Shown here one piece after another: positions 47,134-61,779 of a stretch of 64,000 bases of DNA; position 1 is the stretch's first letter, and the number at the start of each line of letters is the position of its first letter. The notes beneath the pieces were generated by a model. It did not search any database. It saw only the letters and a program-made list of their open reading frames with translations, and was not told the origin of the DNA. A program made the translations under genes and the position numbers. Source of the stretch: Tridacna crocea (taxonomy: Eukaryota > Mollusca > Bivalvia > Cardiida > Cardiidae); assembly GCA_943736015.1 (NCBI GenBank), contig OX031057.1, positions 59,168,001 to 59,232,000 on the forward strand, read 5' to 3'.

Positions 47134-48792
47134 AGTTGCTTTCTTTTTTTATGTAATCATTACTTTCTCATCAAATAAGAAGGTCATTCAAATGGGTTTG
47201 TTGTTTTTCTTATTAATCGTATAGCAAACGACAAAATTTTAGCACTGTCAAAATGTCAGCAATGTGTGGTATAAGGTTAAAGTGTTTTAAAATAAAAACT
47301 TCCTGGCTGTGTTATTCAGCGGGAAATATCAATTCAGTTTTAGGATTCACATTGAACCGATTTGATTGTTTATCATTTATTCTGTCCCTATTTCGTGATA
47401 CGTTTCCAAGTTTACAGAACTGAGGATACATATAAGATCTTCTATGGACTTTTTCTACACATGATTTTTCAAAGTATACTTTAGATAAGGACATGACGTT
47501 TCAAATTGTGCTTGAGAAGCCGTGATAAAAAGCTCTAATACACATTAATAATGTTGATTCTCACAGTATTATAAAGTGTTGATTTGTCTGCTGAAGGATG
47601 CTGTGGCCTCGTCCAAAATATAGTCTGGTTTCTACAGTGTACTCAACCAATAGAATTCAGTATTGTACACAAGCATGTTAAATAACCTCATAGTATCGAA
47701 CATTTGTGAGACATTCTGTGACTGAAGGTCCTACGCGGAATACTGGCACCACCCCAGGCTCTTGCTGTGGTGCTACAGGAGGAATGGAAACTGGTTCCTT
47801 AGCTCCAATGTGCGATGCCAGTGCAAGTTCTTATTTGCCACTGAAGAGGGACACACTTGTTACTGAAGAGGTATTTTGAAAAGTTTCGTCTTCCATACGT
47901 GACTTTTGAGGCTAACATAAGAAGGGACTTACGTAAATTTCATTAGACATTCAAACGAATTGAATTTCATGCAATGCATTTCCTTAGGCTTGTTCATGAC
48001 TGTGTTTTGCATAAATAACAGGGAATTCTCTGTGGACCGTTATTTTGCGAAAAAGCTCTTGACTCCTGGAGTACTTGACATAGTGCCACAACAAGGATAT
48101 TACTACTATCAAGCTAAAGGAAACATCTATTTCAAGCCATGAAATGTATCTAATGAAATAAACTAAAATGAATATTTGTTCGTATTGGTATTTTTTGTTC
48201 CATGGTGTACTAAGATTTCCTTAACCTCCTTTTTTTGCCTATAAAGTTCTATAAAATGCCAAGCTTTCAATTTAACTTAAAGACTAGGCTATTTACAAAT
48301 CTTTTAGTATTGTGTGTGCGCTTTTCTTAATAACATTGATCTGAAGGTCTCTACGGAGAAATATTAAGGCAGTGGCCCCGTAATACTTCTAGTACAGCAT
48401 GGCATAAAATTTCTTGACAGCTCATAGAGACAGTTCTATACAGATATAACACTTTTGCACATTTTCAACCGACCAGAAATTTCTTCGATATCTATCTTGA
48501 AATTATCTGTTGATACTTTTATCAGTTTCCAGAAAAAGGAGGTAGTAATCACATCCCTTTGCAATGAGAATATAGCAGTTTTAGATTTATAAATGATAAT
48601 TCTAGGAAGGACAAAAAGGAAAAAGTGGCCCTGTGAAAGCAGTACAATAATACTCATTTTTAATTTTAGCAAATTTTGTAGGATAGTATTACAAAGTAAA
48701 TGGCTGTTTTCTATTACGGGTCAACTACGTTAATGCATCCTAAAGGAGCTAATCTAATAATAATAATAACAATAATAATAAAAACTTATTAC

Positions 48793-49800
48793 TGGTAATT
48801 GTTTCTGTGATTGTAGAGGGCGAAGAGGAAGTTGGGGTTGTAGCAGAATATGGTGATGTCACTGTAGTTGGTGTTGTCGCTGTTGTGGGTGATGTAGCCG
48901 TTGACGCCGTTGTCACTGTTGTAGGTGATGTAGCCGTTGATGTTGTTGTCACTGTTGTCGGTGATGTAGCAGTTGACGCCGTTGTCACTGTTGTCGGTGA
49001 TGTAGCCGTTGACGCCGTTGACGCTGTTGTCACTGTTGTCGGGGATGTAGCCGTTGATGGTGTTGTCACTGTTGTGGCTGATGTAGCAGTTGACGCCGTT
49101 GTCACTGTTGTCGGAGATGTAGCCGTTGACGGTGTTGTCACTGTTGTCGGTGATGTAGCCGTTGACGCCGTTGTCACTGTTGTCGGTGATGTAGCAGTTG
49201 ACGGTGTTGTCACTGTTGTGGAAGATGTAATCGTTGACGCCGTTGTCACTGTTGTCGGTGATGTAGCCGTTGAGGGTGTTGTCCCTGTTGTCGGTGATGT
49301 AGTCGTTGACGATGTTGTCGGTGACGTAACCGTTGACGCTGTCGTCACTGTTGTCGGTGACGTAGCCGTTGACGCTGTCGTCACTGGTGTCGGTGACGTA
49401 GCCGTTGAGGGTGTCGTCACCGTTGTGGGAGATGTAACCGTTGACGCAGTTGTCACCGTTGTCGTTGATGTAGCCGTTGACGGTGTAGTCGCGGTTGTCG
49501 GTGATGTAACCGTTGACTGTGTTGTCGCTGTTGTCGGCGATGTAGCCGTTGACGATGTTGTCGGCGATGTAGCCGTTGACGCTGTTGTCACTGTTGTCGG
49601 TGATGTAGCCGTTGAGGGTGTTGTCACTGTTGTGGGAGATGTAACCGTTGACGGCGTTGTCACTGTTGTCGGTGACGTAGCCGTTGACGCTGTTGTCACT
49701 GTTGTGGGAGATGTAGCCGTTGACAGTGTAGTCACTGCTGTTGAAGATGTTGTTGATGAAGTTGTTGTCACTGCTGTGGTGGTTCCAGTTGTTGTAATTT
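48793..49800 (-). CDS. exon: mucin domain, module 3
   Basis: A 1,008-nt phase 1-1 exon with the same predicted protein length as module 2 (including the STASTA insertion and the TPTSSS variant), so these two modules are each other's closest relatives in this exon. Scattered single-base changes remain, for example GGCG versus GGTG near 49650, changing a codon in the antisense reading but silent or conservative in the Thr-rich frame. Confidence 0.83.
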
Positions 49801-52800
49801 CTGTTAAGTATGAAATGTCAAATTGTTATCATGTAATACAATAAGCCGAATTACAAATTCTATTCTTATCTTTGCATAATCGCTTTACCTATTTGAAATT
49901 AAATTGGACATACACGACTTCATACCTTACTAATAAATAAACAGCTGGAGATTTGCTGCAAAAGTTTTAGCAGAAAGGGAATCACTGCTTCTGTTGCACT
50001 GTTTTCAAATCGGCCGAATATCCAAGGATAATAGTATTTGCAAGGAATTTTAGCAGGAAAATAGCTGAATAATTAGGTTACATTTTCGATTTTGGCTGAA
50101 AGTAATGTAATTGTGATGTTGATTTTGTAAAAGCTCTATGACTTTTTTGTACTGCCACTACCACTTTTAACCCTTGACCACAAAACCTTGCCTTTTAACT
50201 CTGACAAAGAAAACCTGTGAAAAACTTGTGGAAAGAGGAGAAAATGCCGATGACCTGCATTTTCCCTTTTCTAGCTATGTTTTCAACCCTCTCACACACA
50301 GGTCTCGACATTTGACCAACATTTGATTTTTCATCTATAACTCATTACCAAACAACAAAATTTTAGGTCTGACCAAATTGAATGCATTTGCAGACTAGAA
50401 AATAAAAGTGACTGAAAATTTGCATTTTGTTTTGTGAAGGATAGAAAAACATTGTGGGAAAAAGAGAAAATGCGGGTTACCAGCATTTTCTCCTCTTCCC
50501 ATAATATTTTCTAAAGGCTTTTTTTCTCAGGGGGGTCAAAAGTAGGGATTGTGTGGTAAAGGGTTAAATACTCTCAATTTGGACGAGTCTAAAATTTCAT
50601 ATCGTATCGTATCCTATCGTATGACGAACTAATGAGTTGTTTCAAGTAGATAATGAAATGTCTCTCGTCCCATATGCTATTATTGGACAGAAAATTTTGC
50701 CTCCCGAGTGTACATACATTTTTTTCCCCAACGATTTGACCCAGTGATCTACTTTTAGACCCAACCTAACCCATTTTCAGCTCAAGTAAAATACCACAAA
50801 GACAAACATTCTTGCCAACTTTCATGCAGATCAGAAACGTTTGATAAGGTGACTTAATTTTTGATCCCAAAATAAGAAATATAGTGGTAAGATAATTGAA
50901 ACACTTTTGCTAGTGGAAAAAAAAAATTGCTAGATCTAGTGACAAAAAAAAAAAAAAAAAAATCCCAAACACATTTTATCGGTTTTGCGATATTCTTCTC
51001 GATGCCACTGAAGTATATCATAATGCAAACAGTAGAGTTCAACAAATAATAATAATAATAATATTATTATTGCCAGATTTTTTCCGCGTTAGTTTGAATA
51101 TTTTGCATTATTATGTATTTTATTTTCGCATTCTAAAGCGTTTTTTTTTTGCGTTATATGCACTTTTTCGCATTATCACATCTTTAAATTTGTTATTAGA
51201 TCTACTTGTATTTGAATTTTTTTTATCTTCAAACTGATCCTTGTAAACTTTCGTGATATAGCACTAGAGAATTGTAATAAAAGTTGGGCTATCATTGCTA
51301 TTCACATATTTCTGGACACAGGATAAACATAAGAAATGTAAGAAACTGTTCTAGCTCTCATCCTCCTCTATCACGATTAAAATGCTGTCCCCAAACCTGA
51401 AAGAGCTACTTTTATAAAACCAAATGCTACGTGTAGAAACAAGAAAAATAGGAAGAATAAAATCTTATTAGTTGTACGGTCAGGTGGCAGGGGACTTGGA
51501 AACTTGTTCACGGATGTGATGAATAATGTCGCCCCGAGCCGAAGGCGAATCTATTATGCTGCAAAGTTTTACTATTCCAACGTGTGTTAAGCTAAATTTA
51601 CCTGTTTTTTGGTTTCAAAAAATGAGTACGCTGACGAAGTAGAATTTCCCTTCTGAGTGCCCCAATTCAATGAAAACTGACGTCACTGGGAACTGACGTC
51701 ACTAAAATCTTGGTAAAACGTGTAGTTTGGTGCATGATCTTGATGTTAATCTTGATCGACGCCGGGATTTTCGATATTGTGTTGAAAGTGTAGCCATATA
51801 CGGGGCTCCCAAAAGGGAAACTGCCTTACGTTCGCCAGGGTACATGTTATGTATGTTCAGGACATAAATCATTATCCAATCAGATCACGAGAAATGTCTT
51901 TGCAGTATAATAAGAATTCTTTTTCTGTATTCAACTTTCAATACCCATGTGATGCAGGCACTTCAGTCTTTTACCAAAGAATTAACCCATTACCACACAA
52001 TGCCTACTTTTGACGCCCCTGAGAAAGAAGCCTTTTGAAAACACTTTGGGAAAACACAGTGTTTTCTATCCTTCTCAGAACAAATTTCAATTTTTCAGTC
52101 ATTTTTATTTTGTCGTCTGCAAATGCTTTCAATTTGAACCAGTCTAAAATTTTGTCGTGTGGTAAAGAGTTCAACAATTAGAGTTCTCCAAATTAAAAGA
52201 ATATGCTGACAGCAAATAACATGTAACTCAAAAAATGTGAAGTGTTTATAGAATGGCGGAAAACATGGTAGAAAGCCGAGAAAATGCTGGTGACACTTTC
52301 CTACAATGTTTTCCAAAGTCTTTCTCTCTCTTAAATTCCTAATCGAATAACTCTCTCTGATTCACTCGCAAAATCCACCAGTATTAAATGCCATTAACCA
52401 CAAAATGAACTAAATAAGTATATTTCAACTAGCCAAAAGTCTGTTCTATTATTCTATTCTATTCTTTGCAAAATGGAAAGTGAAATGGATATTTAGCCAT
52501 GCACTTTAAAAAGGAATTTTATGCATTTGCAAGAAATATCGGCCCAAGTCAGCCTAAGCAGTCCGAGCAGCATGACCTGTATCGAAATATTTTGGTAAAC
52601 TTTTTGCGTGTCTATGGACCAATCTATCCTAGTATTCAGTAGATTGTTACACAAAATTGATTGTATGGGTCAGAAATTATCTGATGACTTGCCTTATAAT
52701 TATAAAGTATTGCTAAGATGCGTTTAAACTCCCTCCACCCACCCCCTTTGCCAGTGCAGGGCTCAAATAGCCTACAACTCGCGTAAACGGACATTCGTAA

Positions 52801-55800
52801 ATTTGCGTAAGGTGTCGTCTCGGATCAGCCTCCGCACAGGCTTATCCGAAAGGACACTTTCTGTTTTTAAGTAATTTTCTGTTTTGCGCTAGCATATCGA
52901 AGAACAAAATCTAATGTAGTCGTAAAGTGCCGTCTCGGATCAGCCAGCGCAGTCCGCAGAGGGTGATCCCAGATGGCACTTTATGACAGTTGAGGCAAAT
53001 GTCAGCATGCCCCTTTCGCGTGTTGCAAGCTGAATAAATATGCTATTTGTCTATCTTTCTCTATACAAACTAAATCACTATTCTCTACCTTGACACTATT
53101 CTAGACTAGATTTAAGACTCAGTCGTATGGAATACAGTTGCAGACGACAAACTTACTGTGACTCGAATGTGCGATTTGTCAATAAATGTATTTATTATAT
53201 ACCTAGCAGTGAAATCCTGGAGTTTCCCAGTGTAATAAATTTTGATATCATCACTAGCGACGATATCAACTTTCACTTTCATTTCCTGCCGTAATTTAGG
53301 AACTACTTTTTTTTCATTAAGCACTTATAGATAGTGTTAATTGTAAGTTCTATATTTTCAACGAGTAGTCCCGTTTTGTTCTTTTAAATTATGTATTCAT
53401 CCGCACCATGTCCCTGACGTTTTTTTCTCTATCCAAAGTATTGATTTCGACTTTCAAACGAAACATTAAAAATAATAATTTCAAAAAGGTGTATAATAAA
53501 TAGAATAATCAACTGGTTATTTTTTATATGAAAAATATCTCTTTCGGATGGGTGGTAAGGCGTTAAAAAAACTCGTGCTGCGCACTCGTTTTTTAACGCC
53601 TAACAACGCATCCTCGTGAGATATTTTTCATATAGAAATATGCAGTTGATTATCCTCTATAGAATATATTGTTAGAAAACTAGATAATGATATGTAGTAC
53701 TCTGGTCTATCCACTGATTTAACTCATTACCAAACAACAATATTTTTGGCTTGTCCAAATCGAAAGTGTTTGCAGACGACAAAATAAAAGTGACTGAAAA
53801 TTTGAAATTTGTTTTGTGAAGGTTAGAAAACATTGTGGGAAAAGGAGAAAATGCTGGTGACCAGCACTTTCTCCTTTTCCCACAATGTTTTCTATAGGCG
53901 TCTTTCTCAGGGGCGCCAAAGGTAGGGATTGTGTGTTAATGGGTTAAATGTATAGGCTGTGTTTGTATAAGGGGACACTTATACTGTCTTGCTATAGCGC
54001 AAGCTATACATTTATATCAATCTGTGGGAAAGACTAGAGTACTACAGATAATAAACAGCATTTACTCTATTTCTGGGTGGCATTTCCAAAACGTCTTCAT
54101 CAACAAGGAAACACACAACTATTTGCTAAAGGGTCAAACCAAATGGCTATTCTACATTATAAATTATCAAAATTCTAGTCTATTCTCTATCCTCTTCGCA
54201 AACCAAGGCTGACGATTCACTACGCTACTCCACCCTCATCTTCGCGAGCCAAGTTTACGATCACTACGTGGATCTTACCTTGGCTGATTGAGCCCGATTT
54301 CGAGATTCCTTCTATGAGCCCTCTATTGGATGCTGGTTATTACGCCCCTTTACATCATATTTCTAAAAGCAAATGAAGTATCGTTTTACAAACTGCTTAC
54401 GATTACACAAGAAGCGATAAGCAGACATCCACGTAAGTTTCCATGTTTTACCTTTTATTCAAAAGGTAGAGACCTTGTTCTATTTTTATCAAAGATGAAA
54501 TGCTACGAGCGATTTCATTCGTTGCAGCTAGAGCTGGATGCATCCAATGAAAAAGCGTATCGGGTGAACGTAAAAATCAAGCTCGATCCGCCAAGGTAAG
54601 ATCCACGTAGTGATAGTAAACTTGGCTCGAAAAGATGCTATACCCTTGGTGGATCAAGATTGATTTTTACATTCCCCCGATACACTTTTTTATTGGATGC
54701 AGCCAGCTCCAACTACAACGAATGAAATCGCTAGTAGCATTTCATCTTTGATAAAAATAGAATGAGGTTGCGGCCTTTCGAATAGAAGGTAAACATGGAA
54801 ACGCACGTCGATATCTGCCTATCGCTTCATGTTGAATAAATGTATTCGTAAGTGGTTTGTAAAATGATATTTCATTGGCTTTCAGAAATATTATGTAAAG
54901 GGGGGTATTAACCAGCATCCAATAGAAGGCGCATCGCAGGAATCTCGAAATCAGGTTTAATCAGCCAAGGTAAGATCCACGTAGTGATCGTAACCTTGGC
55001 TCGCAAAGATGATTCTCTATCTTCATTTTGTACCAGTTCGTGGAGGTCTTGTGGGTCGTGTGGGTCTCCTTCTTGTGGTAGTTAATACAGTTGTAAGTGT
55101 TGGGTTCTCTGGTGTGGGTAAGGTTCCACTACTGCCTATACATACATACAAGCATTTTGGCTTTTTAAAGGGGAATTAAACCTGATTACTTTTCTAAGAT
55201 ATCTCAACAAAGACTTCATTCTAATGCAAAGATGGTCTTAGACCTTTCGAAAAGAAAAACATCCCTGGTTTTTACGACCCTGGGATGAAAGCTTTTGAAA
55301 ACTTTGTGAAAAAAGGAGAAAATGCAGGTAACCAGCATTTTCTTCTTTTCCACAATATTTTCAACCCCTTTGGAAACAACTTTCAATTTTTGAGTTGCAT
55401 TTATTTTGTCGTCTGCAAATGCTTTCAATTTGGACAAGTCTAAAATTTTGTCGTCTGGTAAAGAGTTAAGCTTACATATATGTAGAAATAAATGCCGAAA
55501 GCACAAAGAATTATCTTTTTGTGTGTGTGTTTTGTAGGCCTATTCAAATTTAAGAAAAACAAAATCTCCTAAAAATGTTGTTTTCTCGGGACTGTGAACT
55601 GTTTGCGATGGAAAAAGTAGTGCACATCGTCTTCGACGGCGTATTGGAGAAAACAGGTGCAATCCAACAAATATAATTGGAAAAGAGGTCTCACTTCAGA
55701 TCTAATGTATTTTTTACGAATTCTTGTGTGGATTACAGAGAACTTGCGTTGCACAAAGAAGAAATAGCGTAAAACTACGAACACTTTTCTTTGAACTTAA

Positions 55801-58454
55801 AGTTTTCGCGGGAAAAAAATTTATGAAAATAGTCAATTTTATAGTTCGAGAATGATAACTCTGCTACTATAATTTGAGAACCTGAAAAGAATACCATCAG
55901 ATTAAGTGAAAATGTTTGACTCAAGAAATAATTTTCTTTCTAACATGGTTAATCGTTCAATAAAGCACATCTGTGAGTTACGAGGAAAATAAAATCCACG
56001 AGTGCGATGGCCCGAGTGGGTTATCCATTGCGCCTCATAATTCACAATGTGGTTTATTGAACGTTCTAACATGACACCCGAATTCGGCTCTATAATCACA
56101 GTGCAAGGAAAGCGTGGTAAAATCTGCGACAATCAATGTAGAGTGACGTCATTCTGCATCAAGTGACGTCGTTCAATGAGTGAGTTATTCAATGGAACAT
56201 AATCTTCATCCGCCTATTTACTCTAAGTTTGAACTTGTTTTCCTTTCATTAAGAATTTGTCATATTAGAATCGAAATAATCTTCTTTCTATCGTGGGTTA
56301 TCGTTAAATAAACCACGTTGTGAGTTATAAGGCGCAATGAGTAAACCACTGGGGCTATCGCCATCGTGGATTATCTATTGTGCCTCATAACTCACAACTG
56401 TGGTTTATTGAACGATAAACCACGATAGAAAGAAGATTATTTCTCAAACAAACCATGATAAAAAGATTATTTCGATTCTAACATGGCCAACTCTTTATCC
56501 AAGAGAAACAAGTTCAAACGTGGAGTGAAAACGCGGATGCAGATTATATGTCATTGAATAATGTATAAATTTTACAGAATGACGTCACTCTATATAGAAT
56601 GACGTCATCCTACATAGAATAACATGGATTTTACCACGGTTTCAATAAACTCTGAAGCCGAATTCACGCGTCAAGTTAGAATTAGGAAATAATTTTCTTT
56701 CTATCGTGGTTTATAGTTCAATAAACCATAGTTGTGAGTTATGAGGCACAATCAATAATCCACCTGGGCGATCACTAACAGCCTTTGGTAATCAAAAAGG
56801 ATGAACTTTCACGGTAAAAACAGAAAACATGTAGCTCTAGATCTATCAAGTACAAACTTATCTGCGGTTCTCGAAATGGTCAGCAACACGCAAAAAGGGG
56901 CATTCAGAAATTTGAGTAAAGTGTCATCTCGGATCCGAGTACGCAGCTGGGGCAGGCTAATCCAAGACGGCACTTTCCTTTTTTATGTAATTTTCTGTTT
57001 TGCGCAAGTCTTAAGAAGAACAAAATTTGATGTGGTCGTAAAGTGCCGTCTCGGATTAGCCTGGACGGACTACGCAGGCTGTTCCAAGACGACACTTTAC
57101 GCAAACGTCCGAATGCTCCTTTTAGCATGTTGAAGGCCAAATGATATATGAAAACAGCTCAGGGGAGACAAGTCAAAGTTATTCTTCCACCTCGTCAATT
57201 CCTTCCTGAATAATATCTCATCGGCCATACCTTATCTTATATCAGAAATGTCCTGCAACACGGGAAAAGGGGCATTCGGACATTTACGAAAAGTGTCGTA
57301 TCGGATCATTCCGCTCAAGCTAATCCGAGACGACACTTTATTTTTTTTAAGTGATTTTCTGTTTTCTGCAAGTCTGCTGTAGCACAAAATCTGATGTAGC
57401 CGTAAAGTGCTGTCTCGGATTGGCCTGCATGGACTGAGCATGATGCTCTGAGACGACATCTTACGCATATGTCCGAATGCCCCCCTTTGCGTGTAGCAAG
57501 CAAAATATTGTTGTTATTGTTATTGTTGTTGATGATGATGTGGACTTGATTTATCGTCTGTAGAGATTTAATTAAGAAACAGTCTTCTTCCTATCGTGGT
57601 TTATCGTTCAATAAACCACAGTTGTGAGTTATGAGGCACAATAAATAATGCACGATGGCGATAGCCCGAGTGGTTTATTCATTGCGCCTAAAAACTCACA
57701 ACGTGGTTTATTGAAAGATAGAAAGAAGATTATTTCGATTCTAATATGGCCAATTCTTAATGAAAGGAAAACAAGTTCAAAGTTAGAGTAAAAATGCGGA
57801 TGAAAATTATGCTCCATTGAATAACTCACTCATTGAATGACGTCACTCGATATAGAATGACGTCACTCTACATGGATTGTCGCAGATTTTACCACGCTTT
57901 CCTTGCACTGAGTTTATAGAGCCAAAGTCGCGTGCCGTGTTAGAATATTTAATTAGTCCATTCAGCCCATGATCTGTCAAAAAACAACGACATCATGCAT
58001 CTGCAAAAAGTATCGATTCTTATCAGCTCTCGCAGTCCGCGTAGGCTGAAATGGGTTAAGCGTTTTAACTATAGGTAAATATCCTGCACGTCGAAAAAGC
58101 ATTCTACCCCACGATACTGTTGGTTGAGGGACAAAATTGATTTAATGTATCCATGCGATGACTTGCCAAGTACAATAAGCTACGGAGATGCGTTAATATC
58201 GTTAGCATTTACAGACGACAAAATAAATGTGACTGAAAAATTGAAATTTGGTTTGGGAAGGGTTAAAAAAATTGTGGGAAAAGGAGAAAATGCTGTTACC
58301 AGCACTTTCTCCTTTTCCCACAATGTTTTCAGAAGGCTTCTACCTCTGTTTCGTAAAAACCTGAGAGTTTTTGGTAACGGGTTACGCCCCTTTTTGACAG
58401 TGCATGGCTCAGTTCTATATTCCATCACTTTCATGAGAAACAAATCATATTTAC
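49801..58454 (-). other. 8.65-kb transposon-rich intron of unit 4
   Basis: Same element order (Family B 50340-50564, Family K 51552-51912 and so on). Private single-base changes are scattered through it. No extra exon was recognised. Confidence 0.7.
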
Positions 58455-58590
58455 CTCTGTCAAAGCAGCCGATGATACGTAGAGTAATATTCATACTGCT
58501 TTCATAAGGAAGTTTGTGCACAGTTATTCTGAACTTGGTGTATCCGTTTTGTGGTGGGTTAACAATGGCCGTGTCATTAAAGTCATAAGT
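58455..58590 (-). CDS. exon FC2, module 4
   Basis: Same 136-nt exon and peptide as the other modules. The surrounding intron has private single-base changes, for example in the Family C palindrome at about 58730 (TCGGATG for TCTGATG), so it is a distinct copy. Confidence 0.78.
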
Positions 58591-59689
58591 CTGCAGAACA
58601 ATATTCAATCCTTATTTATAACAGCAAGAAATAGATGATATATCTATATATATTTTTTTTCGGTGAAAGATTGAAATTTATTTCATCGAATGAGCATCAT
58701 CGGTAATATTTTTACGTCTGTTGCACAAAATCGGATGTAGTTGTGAAGTGCCATCTTGGATTAGCCTGCGCGGACTGCACAGGCTGATCATAGACGACAC
58801 CTTATGCAAATGTCCTTTCGAATATCCCTTTTCGCGTGTTGCAGACCAATTTATTGCCCTTAAATGACGTGTTATTATAATCCTTTTTTAAATAGTACTA
58901 TCATTATGTTTTGTTTAGTCAAGAATATGTTTAAAATATATCTTGAATTTCAGCCAATGTACTAAACTGAGACCAAGCCTGATAAATAGCTAAATCAGTA
59001 AGTCAACTGTAGGAGCTGAAACCAGGAGGTCACCAGTTCGACTATCGGCTCTGCCAATTTCTTTCCAAGAACTGCTGATAGTCGGCCCTCTGACAGGGCT
59101 GAACATTGGTTCAACGGTTGTGTTTTAGAGAAGCCAGTGGCTTGGGTAGGAAATTGTGCGAGGTATACTAGCCAAAAAGAAACCCCAGGACAACAAGTGA
59201 ATGCAGCGAAAACAGCGTTAACCCATTACCACACAATCCCTACATTTGACGACCCTGAAAAAGACGGCTTTAGAAAACATTGTGGGAAAAGGAGAAAATG
59301 CTGGTAACCAGCATTTTCTTCTTTTCCCACAATGTTTTCCACCCTTCACAAAACAAATATCAAATTTTCAGTCACTTTCATTTTGTCGTCCACAAATGCT
59401 TTCAATTTGGACAAGCCTAAAATATTGTCGTCTGGTAATGAGTTAAGCACTATACCATCAATTAATATTGATGAACATGCTCAAGATCTCGTGTTACATA
59501 AGATATCAATACTTTCGCCATTCTATAATGATTTCAGTGCATTTGAATGTTATGAATAATTTGACGGTTTCAGCAAAACTTTCAGGATTATATTTTATAA
59601 TGAGAGAGAAAAGGTTGTTCTTTAGACTGTGTAATATCACTGGTGTTCAATTCGCAAAATTTTTCCTTAAATTTCAGTTGTCGACTTAC

Positions 59690-59970
59690 CGTTAAATATG
59701 GATCTAAAGACATCCACTTTCCAGCGCTGGTCTGATAGTCAATTGTAAACTTGTATACGCCTTCATTTTGACCAAGCCCAAAACTGTATACTTTATCCAC
59801 TCTAAGAACTGTGATTTCTACCGTAAATGTATTGGAAAACACGACTAGTCCATTTCCAGATACTCTCAGGTCTTCTTTGTACGGATTTAGTGAACTGTCA
59901 CTTGTAATGTTGATATCCCCATTTCTAATTGTATTGTTATCATCCATCCCGTCTTGTTCAACACATGGCG
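59690..59970 (-). CDS. exon FC1, module 4
   Basis: A 281-nt exon, phase 1 to 0, with predicted peptide equal to modules 1 and 3. The four N-glycosylation sequons of the FC1+FC2 pair (NNT, NIT, NDT, NIT) are conserved in all modules. Confidence 0.78.
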
Positions 59971-60073
59971 CTATTAAAATAGAAACGAGTAATGCTTCGT
60001 GAAAAAGTAAATTGTATAAAACTAACTTTTCCAAGAGTTTTGCATAAAGACATATTACAATGACCTGTCTTCA

Positions 60074-60120
<47 letters not shown>

Positions 60121-61779
60121 AGTTGCTTTCTTTTTTTATGTAATCATTACTTTCTCATCAAATAAGAAGGTCATTCAAATGGGTTTGTTGTTTTTCTTAT
60201 TAATCGTATAGCAAACGACAAAATTTTAGCACTGTCAAAATGTCAGCAATGTGTGGTATAAGGTTAAAGTGTTTTAAAATAAAAACTTCCTGGCTGTGTT
60301 ATTCAGCGGGAAATATCAATTCAGTTTTAGGATTCACATTGAACCGATTTGATTGTTTATCATTTATTCTGTCCCTATTTCGTGATACGTTTCCAAGTTT
60401 ACAGAACTGAGGATACATATAAGATCTTCTATGGACTTTTTCTACACATGATTTTTCAAAGTATACTTTAGATAAGGACATGACGTTTCAAATTGTGCTT
60501 GAGAAGCCGTGATAAAAAGCTCTAATACACATTAATAATGTTGATTCTCACAGTATTATAAAGTGTTGATTTGTCTGCTGAAGGATGCTGTGGCCTCGTC
60601 CAAAATATAGTCTGGTTTCTACAGTGTACTCAACCAATAGAATTCAGTATTGTACACAAGCATGTTAAATAACCTCATAGTATCGAACATTTGTGAGACA
60701 TTCTGTGACTGAAGGTCCTACGCGGAATACTGGCACCACCCCAGGCTCTTGCTGTGGTGCTACAGGAGGAATGGAAACTGGTTCCTTAGCTCCAATGTGC
60801 GATGCCAGTGCAAGTTCTTATTTGCCACTGAAGAGGGACACACTTGTTACTGAAGAGGTATTTTGAAAAGTTTCGTCTTCCATACGTGACTTTTGAGGCT
60901 AACATAAGAAGGGACTTACGTAAATTTCATTAGACATTCAAACGAATTGAATTTCATGCAATGCATTTCCTTAGGCTTGTTCATGACTGTGTTTTGCATA
61001 AATAACAGGGAATTCTCTGTGGACCGTTATTTTGCGAAAAAGCTCTTGACTCCTGGAGTACTTGACATAGTGCCACAACAAGGATATTACTACTATCAAG
61101 CTAAAGGAAACATCTATTTCAAGCCATGAAATGTATCTAATGAAATAAACTAAAATGAATATTTGTTCGTATTGGTATTTTTTGTTCCATGGTGTACTAA
61201 GATTTCCTTAACCTCCTTTTTTTGCCTATAAAGTTCTATAAAATGCCAAGCTTTCAATTTAACTTAAAGACTAGGCTATTTACAAATCTTTTAGTATTGT
61301 GTGTGCGCTTTTCTTAATAACATTGATCTGAAGGTCTCTACGGAGAAATATTAAGGCAGTGGCCCCGTAATACTTCTAGTACAGCATGGCATAAAATTTC
61401 TTGACAGCTCATAGAGACAGTTCTATACAGATATAACACTTTTGCACATTTTCAACCGACCAGAAATTTCTTCGATATCTATCTTGAAATTATCTGTTGA
61501 TACTTTTATCAGTTTCCAGAAAAAGGAGGTAGTAATCACATCCCTTTGCAATGAGAATATAGCAGTTTTAGATTTATAAATGATAATTCTAGGAAGGACA
61601 AAAAGGAAAAAGTGGCCCTGTGAAAGCAGTACAATAATACTCATTTTTAATTTTAGCAAATTTTGTAGGATAGTATTACAAAGTAAATGGCTGTTTTCTA
61701 TTACGGGTCAACTACGTTAATGCATCCTAAAGGAGCTAATCTAATAATAATAATAACAATAATAATAAAAACTTATTAC

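Larger units (their letters stand above)
36802..49800. repeat. large tandem unit 3 (12,999 bp)
   Basis: Direct repeat, nearly identical to units 2 and 4. It differs in the length of the poly-A tract near 37944-37966 and the AAT tract near 38050, and in scattered single bases. It contains the module 3 exons. Confidence 0.95.
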